Made by a program: the position numbers and the translations under genes
Notes under the pieces: generated by a model
Told to the model about the DNA's origin: nothing
The model's input: the letters and a program-made list of their open reading frames with translations, nothing else
Database searches by the model: none
In this document: piece by piece, positions 8,229-15,417 of the stretch
Numbering within the stretch: the stretch's first letter is position 1
How the letters are laid out: the number at the start of each line of letters is the position of its first letter
Origin: Pseudomonadota bacterium
Lineage (GTDB): Bacteria; Pseudomonadota; Alphaproteobacteria; Rhizobiales; Xanthobacteraceae
Direction of reading: 5' to 3'
Assembly (NCBI GenBank): GCA_023435725.1
Contig: JAEYRD010000177.1
Span: 1-37,142, forward strand
Length of the DNA stretch: 37,142 bases

Positions 8229-9029
8229 CTACTCCGCCGCCTGCCGCGGCGCACGTGCAAGGCGCACCAGCGCGTCGTCGTCCACCGTCTTGATCGGCGC
8301 GAAGTCGCGATGCGCGATGTACTCCGGCCGGGTCGGAGTGCGGATGTAGTTCGAGACCGCATTCAGCGTCAGGTACACGATCTTGCGCGGATAGGGCGTG
8401 ATGTTGCCGGCCGAGCCGTGGACGAGGTTGCCGTGGAACATCAACATGCCGCCGGGCTTGCCGGTCGGGGCCACGATGCCGCCCTGCTTGACGAGGCGTG
8501 TCACCGTGTCCTCGTCCAGCGTCCATAGCGGATAGGACGTGGTGGCAAGGTCATGCGATGCTTGGAGATCGCCGGCATTCTGGCTGCGCGGCACCAGCAT
8601 CAGAGGGCCGTTGATCGGCATTACCTCGTCAAGGAAGATCGCGATGTTCATTGCGCGGGGCTCCGGCATGCCATCGTCGCGCTTCCAGGTGCCGTAATCC
8701 TGGTGCCACTGCCAGACGTCGCCGGTGAAGGCCGATTTCGCGTTGATCTTGAACTGGTGCATGTAGACCGGCTCGCCGAATACCTGCTCGACCGGTTCGA
8801 TCATGCGCGGATGCGCGCCGAGGATGCCGAAGGCCTCGTTGTAGAGATGCGCGGCAAACGCCGTGCGCGGCGCGCCGCTCTTCTCGCGCCAGACCTCGGG
8901 CCGATTGGCGTCGTAAATGCCGACCGCCTCCCGCGCGAGGAAGTCGACCTCCTCCTGGCTGAACAATTCGGGCAGGAACAGCCAGCCCTCGCGGTGGAAG
9001 AACTCCAATTGCTCCGGCGACAGTTTCAT
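8229..9029 (-). CDS. Phytanoyl-CoA dioxygenase family protein, EctD-like
   Basis: Fe(II)/2-oxoglutarate-dependent oxygenase of 266 residues. The iron ligands are visible as His109 and Asp111 (WQWHQDYGTW) and His204 (NLVHGSAGN); Arg215 is placed to hold 2-oxoglutarate. The HQDYGTWKRDDGMPEPRA segment closely resembles the ectoine hydroxylase (EctD) signature, yet no ectABC genes are near, so another substrate is likely. I chose the ATG at 9029 because AAGGAGG lies about 8 nt upstream; the frame's further extension has no such site and runs into the upstream repeat. It lies between the GntR regulator and the SAF-domain oxidoreductase on the same strand, suggesting hydroxylation followed by oxidation in one small catabolic route. 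Confidence 0.9.
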   Translation of the reverse strand: MKLSPEQLEFFHREGWLFLPELFSQEEVDFLAREAVGIYDANRPEVWREKSGAPRTAFAAHLYNEAFGILGAHPRMIEPVEQVFGEPVYMHQFKINAKSAFTGDVWQWHQDYGTWKRDDGMPEPRAMNIAIFLDEVMPINGPLMLVPRSQNAGDLQASHDLATTSYPLWTLDEDTVTRLVKQGGIVAPTGKPGGMLMFHGNLVHGSAGNITPYPRKIVYLTLNAVSNYIRTPTRPEYIAHRDFAPIKTVDDDALVRLARAPRQAAE

Positions 9030-9062
9030 GGGTCGTCCTCCTTGGTTGTTTTGTTTGTTGTT

Positions 9063-9187
9063 GTCATTCCGGGGCACGCGTAGCGTGGGCCCGGAATCCA
9101 TTCATCCTCAGCGTATGCCGTCCGATGGATTCTCTGATGCGCAATTGCGCATCAAAGCTCGACGCTTACGCGTCGCCCCGGAATGAC
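9063..9187. repeat. Interspersed palindromic repeat (GTCATTCCGGGG family)
   Basis: Starts GTCATTCCGGGGCACGCGTA and ends with ACGCGTCGCCCCGGAATGAC, inverted relative to each other. The centre holds a second perfect palindrome, TGATGCGCAATTGCGCATCA. It is a member of the same family as 8113-8219 and lies between the GntR and PhyH genes. Confidence 0.8.
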
Positions 9188-9199
9188 GGCGCAAATAGC

Positions 9200-9895
9200 C
9201 TACGCCGCGGCCTCTTCGGTCGCCCTCAACCTCTCCTCGGTCATTTGTCCCGCCGTCCGCGCATGCGCAAGCGCTGCACGTTCGGCTGCATTCGCGTCAC
9301 CTGCGAGAATGTGCTTGGCGATGTCAGCATGCTCGGCCCAGGCGCTGCCGCGATAGTCGAGCTCCGACAGCACAGTCGCCATCGAGCGGCGCATGTGCGG
9401 CCATTGCGGCGCGATCGTCTCCTCGATCACGGGATTGCCGGCGAGATGATAGATCGCGCGGTGAAAATCGACGTCGAGCACGATGAGCTCGGCAAGCGAC
9501 GTCGTGCGGTCGATGAGGCGTCCGGCGGCGAGCGCTGCGTCGAGCCGCGCACGTCCGGCCGCGTCGCTTGCGGCGCGCATCGCTGCGAGCCGGGCGGCAA
9601 GCGCGTCGATGGCGCCGCGCACCTCGTAGAGCTGGCGGATGCGGGAGGGGTCGAGCTGGGTGACTTCAAAGCCGCGACGGCCGCTCTCGGCGACGAGCCC
9701 CTGCCGGTGCAACAGATGCAGCGCATGCGACACCGGCTGGCGTGACACGCCGAGCTTGTCGGCGAGTTCGTTCTGCCGGATGCGCTGGCCGGGCTGCAAC
9801 GTGCGATCGGAAATCGCCTCCAGGATCCGTGCGTAGACCTGGTCGATCAGGTTCGGAAGCGGGTCGAGAGGGATCACGTCGGCGGCTCCGAGCAT
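9200..9895 (-). CDS. GntR-family transcriptional regulator, FCD type
   Basis: A 231-residue regulator. The winged HTH is N-terminal (about 14-80: LADKLGVSRQPVSHALHLLHRQGLV), and the C-terminal helical part with conserved Asp/His positions (VRGAIDALAARLA; DVDFHRAIYHLAGN) is an FCD ligand domain, which in this family binds metal and small carboxylates. The frame is open to 9952, but that extension would translate the operator palindrome at 9903-9922 and the -10 region, so I start at the ATG at 9895. A GTG at 9877 with CGGAG upstream is a fair alternative. It heads the minus-strand unit PhyH-oxidoreductase and probably represses it and itself until the substrate or an intermediate binds. Confidence 0.88.
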   Translation of the reverse strand: MLGAADVIPLDPLPNLIDQVYARILEAISDRTLQPGQRIRQNELADKLGVSRQPVSHALHLLHRQGLVAESGRRGFEVTQLDPSRIRQLYEVRGAIDALAARLAAMRAASDAAGRARLDAALAAGRLIDRTTSLAELIVLDVDFHRAIYHLAGNPVIEETIAPQWPHMRRSMATVLSELDYRGSAWAEHADIAKHILAGDANAAERAALAHARTAGQMTEERLRATEEAAA

Positions 9896-9902
9896 GAAGA
9901 AG

Positions 9903-9952
9903 GAATACGGAATTCCGTATTCGAAGGTATCGCGGGAGGGATAGGGCGTCAA
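9903..9952 (-). promoter_or_regulatory. GntR promoter with overlapping 20-bp operator
   Basis: On the minus strand TTGACG (9947-9952), 17 nt, then TACCTT (9924-9929) form a sigma-70-like promoter. Directly downstream, over the expected start of transcription, is the perfect palindrome GAATACGGAATTCCGTATTC (9903-9922). An ATACGGAATTCCGTAT-like core is typical of operators of FCD-type GntR proteins. The position fits autorepression by blocking initiation. Confidence 0.7.
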
Positions 9953-10074
9953 GACATGCTTCGAGGCCCGCTCAAGCGGTTTGTTTGAGCCTCTTTAAGT
10001 TATTGATATTGCTGGGGCCATTTACTGTGCATGGGGTTGTTTTCGGCAGAATGGCTTGGCCCGCGCCGGACGCC

Positions 10075-11331
10075 TTACTTCTTCTTCCCCTGCTCGATCA
10101 GCATCCGGGTCATCAGATAGAGCCGCGGCACGATCGAGTTGGTGTCGATGAATTCGTCGCGCGCGTGATAGCCGAAGCCGGCGAGGCCAAAGCTCTCGAC
10201 CACGACCGCCTTGCCGCTGCGGTTGGCGTAGCCGGCATCGGTGGCGCCGCCGGTCATCTCGACGATGTCGAGCTTGCGGTCGATCTCGGCATAGATCGCC
10301 TGTCCTTCCTGCGCCAGCGCGCGGCCGCTATCGCTGGCGACGAACGGCGGGCGTCCCGCCGTGATCGTCACCGTGGTTTCGGTGTCGGCAACGAGCTTCT
10401 CTTTCAGCTTCGCGTCGAGCGCTGCCTGCAGTCTGGCGATGCCATCGGGAATGGTGAGGCGGATGTCGGCGCCGGCCTCGGCCTTTTCCGGGATCTGGTT
10501 GCGCACGGTGCCCGCTTGCGCGGTCGTCCAGTTGAGCTGCGTGCCCGGTATCGTCCTGGCGATGTCCCTCGTTTGCACCAATTGATGCGCGAGTTCGATC
10601 AGCGCGTTGCGGCCGAGATCGGGCGCGGCGCCTGCATGCGATGCGCGGCCCTTCACCTCGATCTTCGCGGTCGCGGTGCCGCTCGCGCCCAGCAGCAGCG
10701 CGTCATTCTTCGCCGGCGGCGAGGCCGCCGTCGGCTCGCAGGAGAGCACGACATCATGTTGGTCGGCGAGCTCTGCAATGATCTCGCCGGACCCGATCGA
10801 GCCGACCTCCTCATCCGGGTTGAACGAGACGGTAAGCTTGGCGTAGTCCTTCCAGCCGGTGTCCTTCAGGATCTTGAGCGCGTGCAGGACCACGGCGATG
10901 CCGCCCTTGTCGTCGGCGATGCCTGGTCCAAAAATCTTTGTGCCGTCGACTTGATATGGCTCGGTCGCGAGGATGCCGCGCTGATAGACCGTGTCCATAT
11001 GCGCGATCAGCATCAGTCTTCGCGACCCCGTGCCGTGGAACGTGGCGATCACCATGTCGGCGCCTGTGCCCGCGGTGGTCTTGCGCCGCTCGGTGGTTGC
11101 GCCCAGCGCCTTCAGCCGTGCTTCCGTAAAGTCGGCCATCTTCTTCAGCCCTTCGGCATCGCCGCTGCCGCTCTCGATCATCACCATGTCGCGCAGCGTC
11201 TCGATCAGCGGCGCCTTCTCCTGCTCGGCCGCGGCCTTCAGCTTTTCGTCGGCGGCCGCAAGCGCGGTCGTCCCGCCGGCGGCGAGGCCGAGCAGGGACA
11301 AGGCGAGAAGGGGAATGAAGCGGGTCGTCAT
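10075..11331 (-). CDS. M20 family metallopeptidase, carboxypeptidase G2-like
   Basis: An exported zinc hydrolase of 418 residues related to glutamate carboxypeptidase (CPG2), which removes C-terminal glutamate from acylated or folate-type substrates. A signal peptide covers about 1-26 (ending TTALAAA). The di-zinc site is intact and nearly collinear with CPG2: His111 and Asp113 (AHMDT), Asp140/141 (GIADDKGG), catalytic Glu174 with Glu175 (NPDEEVGS), Glu199 (SCEPT) and His389 (GYHARDE). The dimerisation domain carries GRASHAGAAPDLGRNA. The open frame runs on to 11829, but that part overlaps the sigma gene and lacks a signal peptide; the ATG at 11331 has AAAGGTG upstream. It follows the ECF sigma gene by 85 nt on the same strand and may be co-transcribed with it. 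Confidence 0.92.
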   Translation of the reverse strand: MTTRFIPLLALSLLGLAAGGTTALAAADEKLKAAAEQEKAPLIETLRDMVMIESGSGDAEGLKKMADFTEARLKALGATTERRKTTAGTGADMVIATFHGTGSRRLMLIAHMDTVYQRGILATEPYQVDGTKIFGPGIADDKGGIAVVLHALKILKDTGWKDYAKLTVSFNPDEEVGSIGSGEIIAELADQHDVVLSCEPTAASPPAKNDALLLGASGTATAKIEVKGRASHAGAAPDLGRNALIELAHQLVQTRDIARTIPGTQLNWTTAQAGTVRNQIPEKAEAGADIRLTIPDGIARLQAALDAKLKEKLVADTETTVTITAGRPPFVASDSGRALAQEGQAIYAEIDRKLDIVEMTGGATDAGYANRSGKAVVVESFGLAGFGYHARDEFIDTNSIVPRLYLMTRMLIEQGKKK

Positions 11332-11416
11332 GAGGCACCTTTCGCGTCTTGAGCGCCGGCACTGCGCGCGATTGGACGGAAGCGTAGCATCGGGATTGTC
11401 CGGATGCCACGCCGCT

Positions 11417-12286
11417 CTAGCGCTCCAGCACCTCCACATCGAGGGTCGCAATCCGCTCGGCATCGGCCGTGGCCTCGATCGCGGCGATGCGCTCGCCTTT
11501 GAAGGAGATACGCAGCGCAATGCGCAGATGCCCGCCCAGGATGACCGCAACGCCCATCGCGCCATCGACCAGCGCAGTCCGTGCAGCCTGGGCGCGGCCC
11601 TTGTAGAGTTGCGCGACGGCATCCGCGCCGCGGATCTCCGGCAGCGTGCCAAGCCGCACCGCGGCCTGATCGGCGCGGAACACGACGTCCGGATCGAGCA
11701 CCGCAAGCAGGCCCTCGAAATTGCCCTCGCGCGAGGCTTTGAGGAAGGCGTCGACGATCTTGCGCTGGCGCGACAGATCCGCCTCGGGCACCGGCGCGCC
11801 CTGCACGCGGCGCCGAGCGCGGCTCGCAAGCTGGCGCGAGGCGTCGACCGAGCGGCCGACGATCGGCGCGATCTCCTCGAACGGCACGGCGAACATGTCG
11901 TGCAGCACGAAGGCGAGCCGCTCCGCCGGCTGCAATGTTTCGAGCACGATGAGCAGTGCCGCGCCGACGGAATCGGCCATCTCCGCCTCGCGCTCCCGCG
12001 TCTCGTCAGCCGGCTCCGGCACGTGCGGGCCCATCGGGTCCTCGCGGCGCGACTTCCGCGCGCGCAGCATGTCGAGGCAGATGCGCGCGACCACGGTGGT
12101 CAGCCAGCCCCGCAGGTTCGCGACGTCAGAGGTGTCGGTGCGGCTGAGCCGCAGCCAGGCCTCCTGCACGGCGTCGTCAACCTCGCCGCGCGAGCCCAGC
12201 ATCCGGTAGGCGACTGCGCGCAGATGGTCCCGGTTGGCCTCGAACTGCCGGCTGAGAAAATTCTCTTCAAAGTTTTCTTGGGTCAT
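11417..12286 (-). CDS. ECF RNA polymerase sigma factor, ECF41-type, with fused SnoaL-like domain
   Basis: A 289-residue sigma factor. Sigma-2 lies at about 14-80 (YRMLGSRGEVDDAVQEAWLR) and sigma-4 at about 118-172 (PFEEIAPIVGRSVDASRQLA). From about 184 to the end is a SnoaL/NTF2-like domain, which in ECF41 proteins replaces a separate anti-sigma factor. The linker reads GPHVPEP where ECF41 members have WLPEP. The usual C-terminal DGGGR motif appears altered (LDPDVVFRADQAA), and I do not see NPDKL, so it may be a divergent member. The neighbour on the opposite strand is an AhpD/carboxymuconolactone-decarboxylase-like protein, a classical ECF41 partner. GAGGAAA is upstream of the ATG. Both genes face a symmetrical pair of ECF41-like promoters. 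Confidence 0.9.
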   Translation of the reverse strand: MTQENFEENFLSRQFEANRDHLRAVAYRMLGSRGEVDDAVQEAWLRLSRTDTSDVANLRGWLTTVVARICLDMLRARKSRREDPMGPHVPEPADETREREAEMADSVGAALLIVLETLQPAERLAFVLHDMFAVPFEEIAPIVGRSVDASRQLASRARRRVQGAPVPEADLSRQRKIVDAFLKASREGNFEGLLAVLDPDVVFRADQAAVRLGTLPEIRGADAVAQLYKGRAQAARTALVDGAMGVAVILGGHLRIALRISFKGERIAAIEATADAERIATLDVEVLER

Positions 12287-12287
12287 C

Positions 12288-12314
12288 GGTCACATTTCCT
12301 CATCGCGATCCGTC
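12288..12314 (+). promoter_or_regulatory. Predicted ECF41 promoter for the AhpD-like gene
   Basis: GGTCACA (12288-12294), exactly 16 nt, then CGTC (12311-12314). The published ECF41 recognition elements are TGTCACA at -35 and CGTC at -10, so only the first base differs. Transcription would start near 12321, about 63 nt before the AhpD-like ATG. Confidence 0.72.
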
Positions 12315-12322
12315 ATGCCCAT

Positions 12323-12349
12323 GACGAAGCCAATCCGGCCGATGTGACC
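12323..12349 (-). promoter_or_regulatory. Predicted ECF41 promoter for the sigma factor gene itself
   Basis: On the minus strand GGTCACA (12343-12349), 16 nt, CGTC (12323-12326). It is the exact mirror image of the plus-strand promoter; the two -10 elements with two extra matching bases form CGTCATG-CC-CATGACG (12311-12326). It would drive autoregulation of the sigma gene, with a start near 12316. Confidence 0.68.
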
Positions 12350-12383
12350 GGAACCTTCGAAATTCGAGAAACGGAGACGCAAG

Positions 12384-12842
12384 ATGATGCACGCACGCAT
12401 GAATCACCCGGTCATGGTTCTCCCGGAGGCCATGAATCACCTTCAGTCGCTTGGCAACCTGACCAAGCAGGGCCTTCCGGAAAAGCTCCTGGAACTGGTG
12501 CACCTGCGCGCAAGCCAGATCAATGGCTGCAGCGTTTGTGTCGATATGCATCCCAAGATCGCCCGCAAGCTGGGTGAGACCGACGAGCGTCTGTTCGCCG
12601 TGTCAGCCTGGCGCGATGCGCCCTATTTCACCGATGCCGAGCGCGCCGCGCTGGCGCTGACCGAGGCCGTCACGCGCCTTGCAGATCGCGAAGATCCGGT
12701 GCCGGATCCGATCTGGAACGAGGCAGCCAAGCATTTCGACGAACGCGAGCTCGCATCCCTGATCCTCTCGATCGCGACCATCAATGTCTGGAACCGCCTC
12801 AACGCGACGATCAAGATGCCAGTCGGTGTCTGGAAGGTGTGA
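12384..12842 (+). CDS. AhpD/carboxymuconolactone decarboxylase family protein
   Basis: A 152-residue, all-helical protein of the CMD/AhpD superfamily. The AhpD-type redox centre is present: Cys49 and Cys52 with His56 (INGCSVCVDMH), preceded by the acidic residue in LLELVHLR. Members with this motif act as thiol-dependent peroxidases or hydroperoxide-reducing partners. The gene is divergent from the ECF41-type sigma factor and is its predicted principal target, an arrangement known for ECF41 systems. GGAGAC lies about 9 nt before the ATG. Two Met codons begin the frame (12384 and 12387); either could serve. The inducing stress is not shown by the sequence. Confidence 0.92.
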   Translation: MMHARMNHPVMVLPEAMNHLQSLGNLTKQGLPEKLLELVHLRASQINGCSVCVDMHPKIARKLGETDERLFAVSAWRDAPYFTDAERAALALTEAVTRLADREDPVPDPIWNEAAKHFDERELASLILSIATINVWNRLNATIKMPVGVWKV

Positions 12843-12864
12843 GTGAGGCGGGCACCGGCCGTGC

Positions 12865-12958
12865 GCTCCCTCGCCCCGCTTGCGGGGAGAGGGGGAGTCT
12901 CCACACGGACGGTGAGAGTTGGATTCGCGGAAGCTTCCCCTCACCCCGCACGCGGAGA
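12865..12958. repeat. Degenerate GC-rich palindromic repeat
   Basis: CTCCCTCGCCCCGC and GCGGGGAGAGGGGGAG (about 12867-12898) form a long hairpin, and CCCCTCACCCCGC follows near 12940. The CTCGCCCCGCTTGCGGGGAGAG core is a frequent intergenic element in these genomes. It lies between the convergent AhpD-like and hydrolase genes and may serve as a two-way terminator. Confidence 0.55.
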
Positions 12959-12976
12959 AGGCAAAGAAGGCGCGCC

Positions 12977-13789
12977 CTACTCCGCAAGAAACCTGTTCAC
13001 CGCCTCGCCGAACTCCAGCGGCGCCTGCTCGAACATCCAGTGGCCCGCGTTGGGGATCACCGCCGTCCTGCTGCCTGCGATGTGCTCGGCCAGCACGCGC
13101 CACATCACCGACAGGCTGCCGGTGGTGGCTCCGCCTCCGATCAGGAGCGTCGGCGTCCTGATCGCCTGCGCATCCGCGAGCGTGTAGGGTTTGCGCTGCT
13201 CGTTGATCTGGCCGAGGAAGGTGAGCGCGTTGTCGCGCAGTTGCTGCTTGGCGGTCGCCGGCACACGTCGCCATGAGCCGTCGCCTTCGATGCCTTCGTA
13301 GAAATTCTGCAGCGCGCCCTCGATGTCGCCGGCATGGATCATCTCGACCGAGCGCGCTGTGCGTGCGGCGAGCGGCGGATGCGCTGGCGTGCCTGCGGGC
13401 ACCGGCAGGCTGGCGTCGAGATCGCCGCCGGGCTCGGCCAGCACCAGCTTGCGCAACAGATCAGGCCGCGCCTGTGCGACCCGAAACGCGATGTGGCCGC
13501 CGCGCGAATGTCCCATCAGGTCGACCGGCGCGGGCCTGACCTGCTCGATGAAGGCGATCACATCAGCGACGTGCTGTGCCATCTTGTAGTCGTCGCCGAC
13601 GGCATCCCAATGCTCGGGAAAGAAATGTCGCAGGCTCACCGAGATCACGCGATGGGACTTCGACAGCGGCCCGAGCACCGAATACCAGGTGCGGAAATCG
13701 CCGAGCGTGCCATGCACGCAGACCAGCGGTGGGCCGTCTCCGACTTCGAGATAGGCCATGTCGTAACCGTTGACGTGAAAGCTCTGCAT
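12977..13789 (-). CDS. Alpha/beta hydrolase, paralogue A
   Basis: A 270-residue alpha/beta-hydrolase fold protein without signal peptide. The oxyanion HG dipeptide is at 26-27 (VCVHGTLGD), the nucleophile Ser95 in GHSRGG, and the catalytic His250 in NAGHWMFEQAP. The acid residue probably lies around PTLLIGGGAT, but I cannot fix it. It begins 2 nt after the stop codon of paralogue B, so the two are co-transcribed and probably translationally coupled. The pair shares the opening MQS.HVNGYDM.YL.VG and most core motifs, so it arose by tandem duplication. An esterase or haloperoxidase-like role is possible; the substrate is unknown. Confidence 0.92.
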   Translation of the reverse strand: MQSFHVNGYDMAYLEVGDGPPLVCVHGTLGDFRTWYSVLGPLSKSHRVISVSLRHFFPEHWDAVGDDYKMAQHVADVIAFIEQVRPAPVDLMGHSRGGHIAFRVAQARPDLLRKLVLAEPGGDLDASLPVPAGTPAHPPLAARTARSVEMIHAGDIEGALQNFYEGIEGDGSWRRVPATAKQQLRDNALTFLGQINEQRKPYTLADAQAIRTPTLLIGGGATTGSLSVMWRVLAEHIAGSRTAVIPNAGHWMFEQAPLEFGEAVNRFLAE

Positions 13790-13791
13790 GG

Positions 13792-14610
13792 TCAGCTCGC
13801 CAGGAAATCCAATACCACTTCGGAATATTTCTGCGGCGCCTGCTCGAACATCGGGTGCGTCGCGTTCGGGATGATCGCCGTCTTGGAGTAGGGCACATGC
13901 GCGGCGAGCGCATGCAGGACCTTCGGCAGCAGGCCCTTGGTCCGCGCGCCCAGGATGAACAGCGTCGGCATCTTGATCGATTCCGCATCCGCCTTCGAGA
14001 AGGGCGGGCGATTGTCGCGAACCTGGCCGATCAGGGTGTAGGCATTGTCGCGCAGATTCTGCTTCACCATCGCCGGCAGCCGCGGCCAGGTGCCGGCTCC
14101 TTCCAGCGTGTCCACGAAAACGGCGAGGCCACCGTCGACATCACCGGCCGCGATCTTCTCGGCCGAAGCAGTGAAGCGCGCCAGCAGCGGCGAGGGGCCG
14201 CCGGCATAATCAGGATCGAGGCTCGCATCGAGCTCGCCCCCTGGCTCGGCCAGGATCAGCCGGCGGAGCAGCTCCGGCCGTCGCTGCGCCACGCGGAAAC
14301 AGATATGTCCGCCCCGGGAATGGCCCATCAGGTCGACCGGGCCGAGATCGAGTTTCTCGATGAAGGCGATGACGTCATCGACATGCTGGGCGATGGAGTA
14401 GGTATCGCCGACGCCATCCCATTGTGCCGGGAAGAAATGCCGCAGGCTGACAGGGATCACCCGGTGCCGCTGCGTCAGCGGACCGAGCACGCAGCCCCAG
14501 ACGCGGAAGTCGGATAGCGAGCCGTGCACGCAGACCAATGGCGGGCCGCCTTTGGCCTTGCCCACGTCGAGATAGGGCATGTCGTATCCGTTGACGTGAA
14601 GGCTTTGCAT
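13792..14610 (-). CDS. Alpha/beta hydrolase, paralogue B
   Basis: First gene of the two-gene hydrolase operon, 272 residues. HG at 29-30 (VCVHGSLSD), nucleophile Ser98 in GHSRGG, and the likely catalytic His252 in NATHPMFEQAP. Sequence and length match paralogue A except for a two- to three-residue insert near 18-22 (GKAKGG) and a divergent lid region (about 135-200), where substrate specificity would be set. The promoter should lie in the 139-nt gap shared with the divergent Ogt gene. No partner enzymes suggest a pathway. Confidence 0.92.
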   Translation of the reverse strand: MQSLHVNGYDMPYLDVGKAKGGPPLVCVHGSLSDFRVWGCVLGPLTQRHRVIPVSLRHFFPAQWDGVGDTYSIAQHVDDVIAFIEKLDLGPVDLMGHSRGGHICFRVAQRRPELLRRLILAEPGGELDASLDPDYAGGPSPLLARFTASAEKIAAGDVDGGLAVFVDTLEGAGTWPRLPAMVKQNLRDNAYTLIGQVRDNRPPFSKADAESIKMPTLFILGARTKGLLPKVLHALAAHVPYSKTAIIPNATHPMFEQAPQKYSEVVLDFLAS

Positions 14611-14749
14611 CCGGGACTCGCGAGAGGGGACAGGAACTCCTGTGCAAGATTCCCGGAAACCGGGTGGATCGCAACTATTTCCAAGCCTAGATATGGCCGG
14701 AGATCACAATGGGGGCATGCGTCGAGGACGAGAGGCAAGGAACCAAGCC

Positions 14750-15292
14750 ATGACCGACCAGCATTTTGCCCTGTTCGACACTAAGATCGGCCTCTGCGCC
14801 ATCGCCTGGGGCCCGCGTGGCATCAACGGCACCCAATTGCCGATGGGCGGGGAAGAGAAGATTCGCACCCGCATCAGCCAGCGCCACGCCGAGGCGACCG
14901 AGGCTGAGCCGACCGAGGGAGTGCAGCAGGCGATCGACCGCATCACGAAATTGCTCGCGGGCGAGCCCGATGACCTCACCGACATCCCGCTCGATCTCGA
15001 CAGCGTGCCCGACTTCAATCGCGGCGTCTACGAGATCGCCCGCACCATCCCGCCCGGCAAGACCATCACCTATGGCGACATCGCCAAGCAGCTCGGCGGC
15101 GTCCAGCTGTCGCGCGACGTCGGCCAGGCACTCGGCCGCAACCCGTGCCCGATCGTCGTGCCCTGCCATCGCGTGCTCGCTGCCGGCAACAAGCCCGGCG
15201 GCTTCTCGGCGAATGGCGGCGTGGTCACGAAGCTGAAGATGCTCGAGATCGAAGGCGCGCTGGTGAACCACACGCCGAGCTTGTTTGATTGA
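14750..15292 (+). CDS. ogt: Methylated-DNA--[protein]-cysteine S-methyltransferase
   Basis: Suicide DNA-repair protein that transfers alkyl groups from O6-alkylguanine (and O4-alkylthymine) to its own cysteine. The 180-residue protein has the N-terminal ribonuclease-like part (1-85) and the DNA-binding C-terminal domain. The acceptor Cys139 lies in the invariant PCHRV, with the preceding NPCPIVV and the helix SRDVGQALGRN that inserts into the DNA minor groove. The Ada regulatory domain is absent, so it is an Ogt type. GFSANGG replaces the common GYSGG motif, a small variation. I start at 14750 (AAGGAA upstream); the frame is open further but the extension is not conserved-looking. Confidence 0.93.
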   Translation: MTDQHFALFDTKIGLCAIAWGPRGINGTQLPMGGEEKIRTRISQRHAEATEAEPTEGVQQAIDRITKLLAGEPDDLTDIPLDLDSVPDFNRGVYEIARTIPPGKTITYGDIAKQLGGVQLSRDVGQALGRNPCPIVVPCHRVLAAGNKPGGFSANGGVVTKLKMLEIEGALVNHTPSLFD

Positions 15293-15320
15293 GGCGGCGG
15301 AAACTGAGGCTTGCGCGGCG

Positions 15321-15401
15321 TCATGGCCGGGCTTGTCCCGGCCATCCACGCCTTCCCGCAGCACAAAGAACGTGGACGCCCGGGACAAGCCCGGGCATGA
15401 C
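15321..15401. repeat. Palindromic repeat between convergent genes
   Basis: GTCATGGCCGGGCTTGTCCC at the left is inverted relative to GGGACAAGCCCGGGCATGAC at the right; the arms continue with CCACG/CGTGG. This is another GTCAT-ended family frequent in Bradyrhizobium. It sits between ogt and the acyl-CoA ligase gene and can act as a terminator for both. Confidence 0.8.
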
Positions 15402-15417
15402 GTAACACTGGCAGGCG

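Noticed and set aside
8229..9029. Ectoine hydroxylase EctD proper
   Set aside because: The signature is similar but not exact (HQDYGTWKRDDG rather than HSDFETWHxEDG), and no ectoine synthesis genes are nearby.
9985..11352. 455-codon plus-strand open frame opposite the M20 peptidase gene
   Set aside because: The peptidase has a signal peptide and all zinc ligands; the opposite frame has neither a family nor a binding site.
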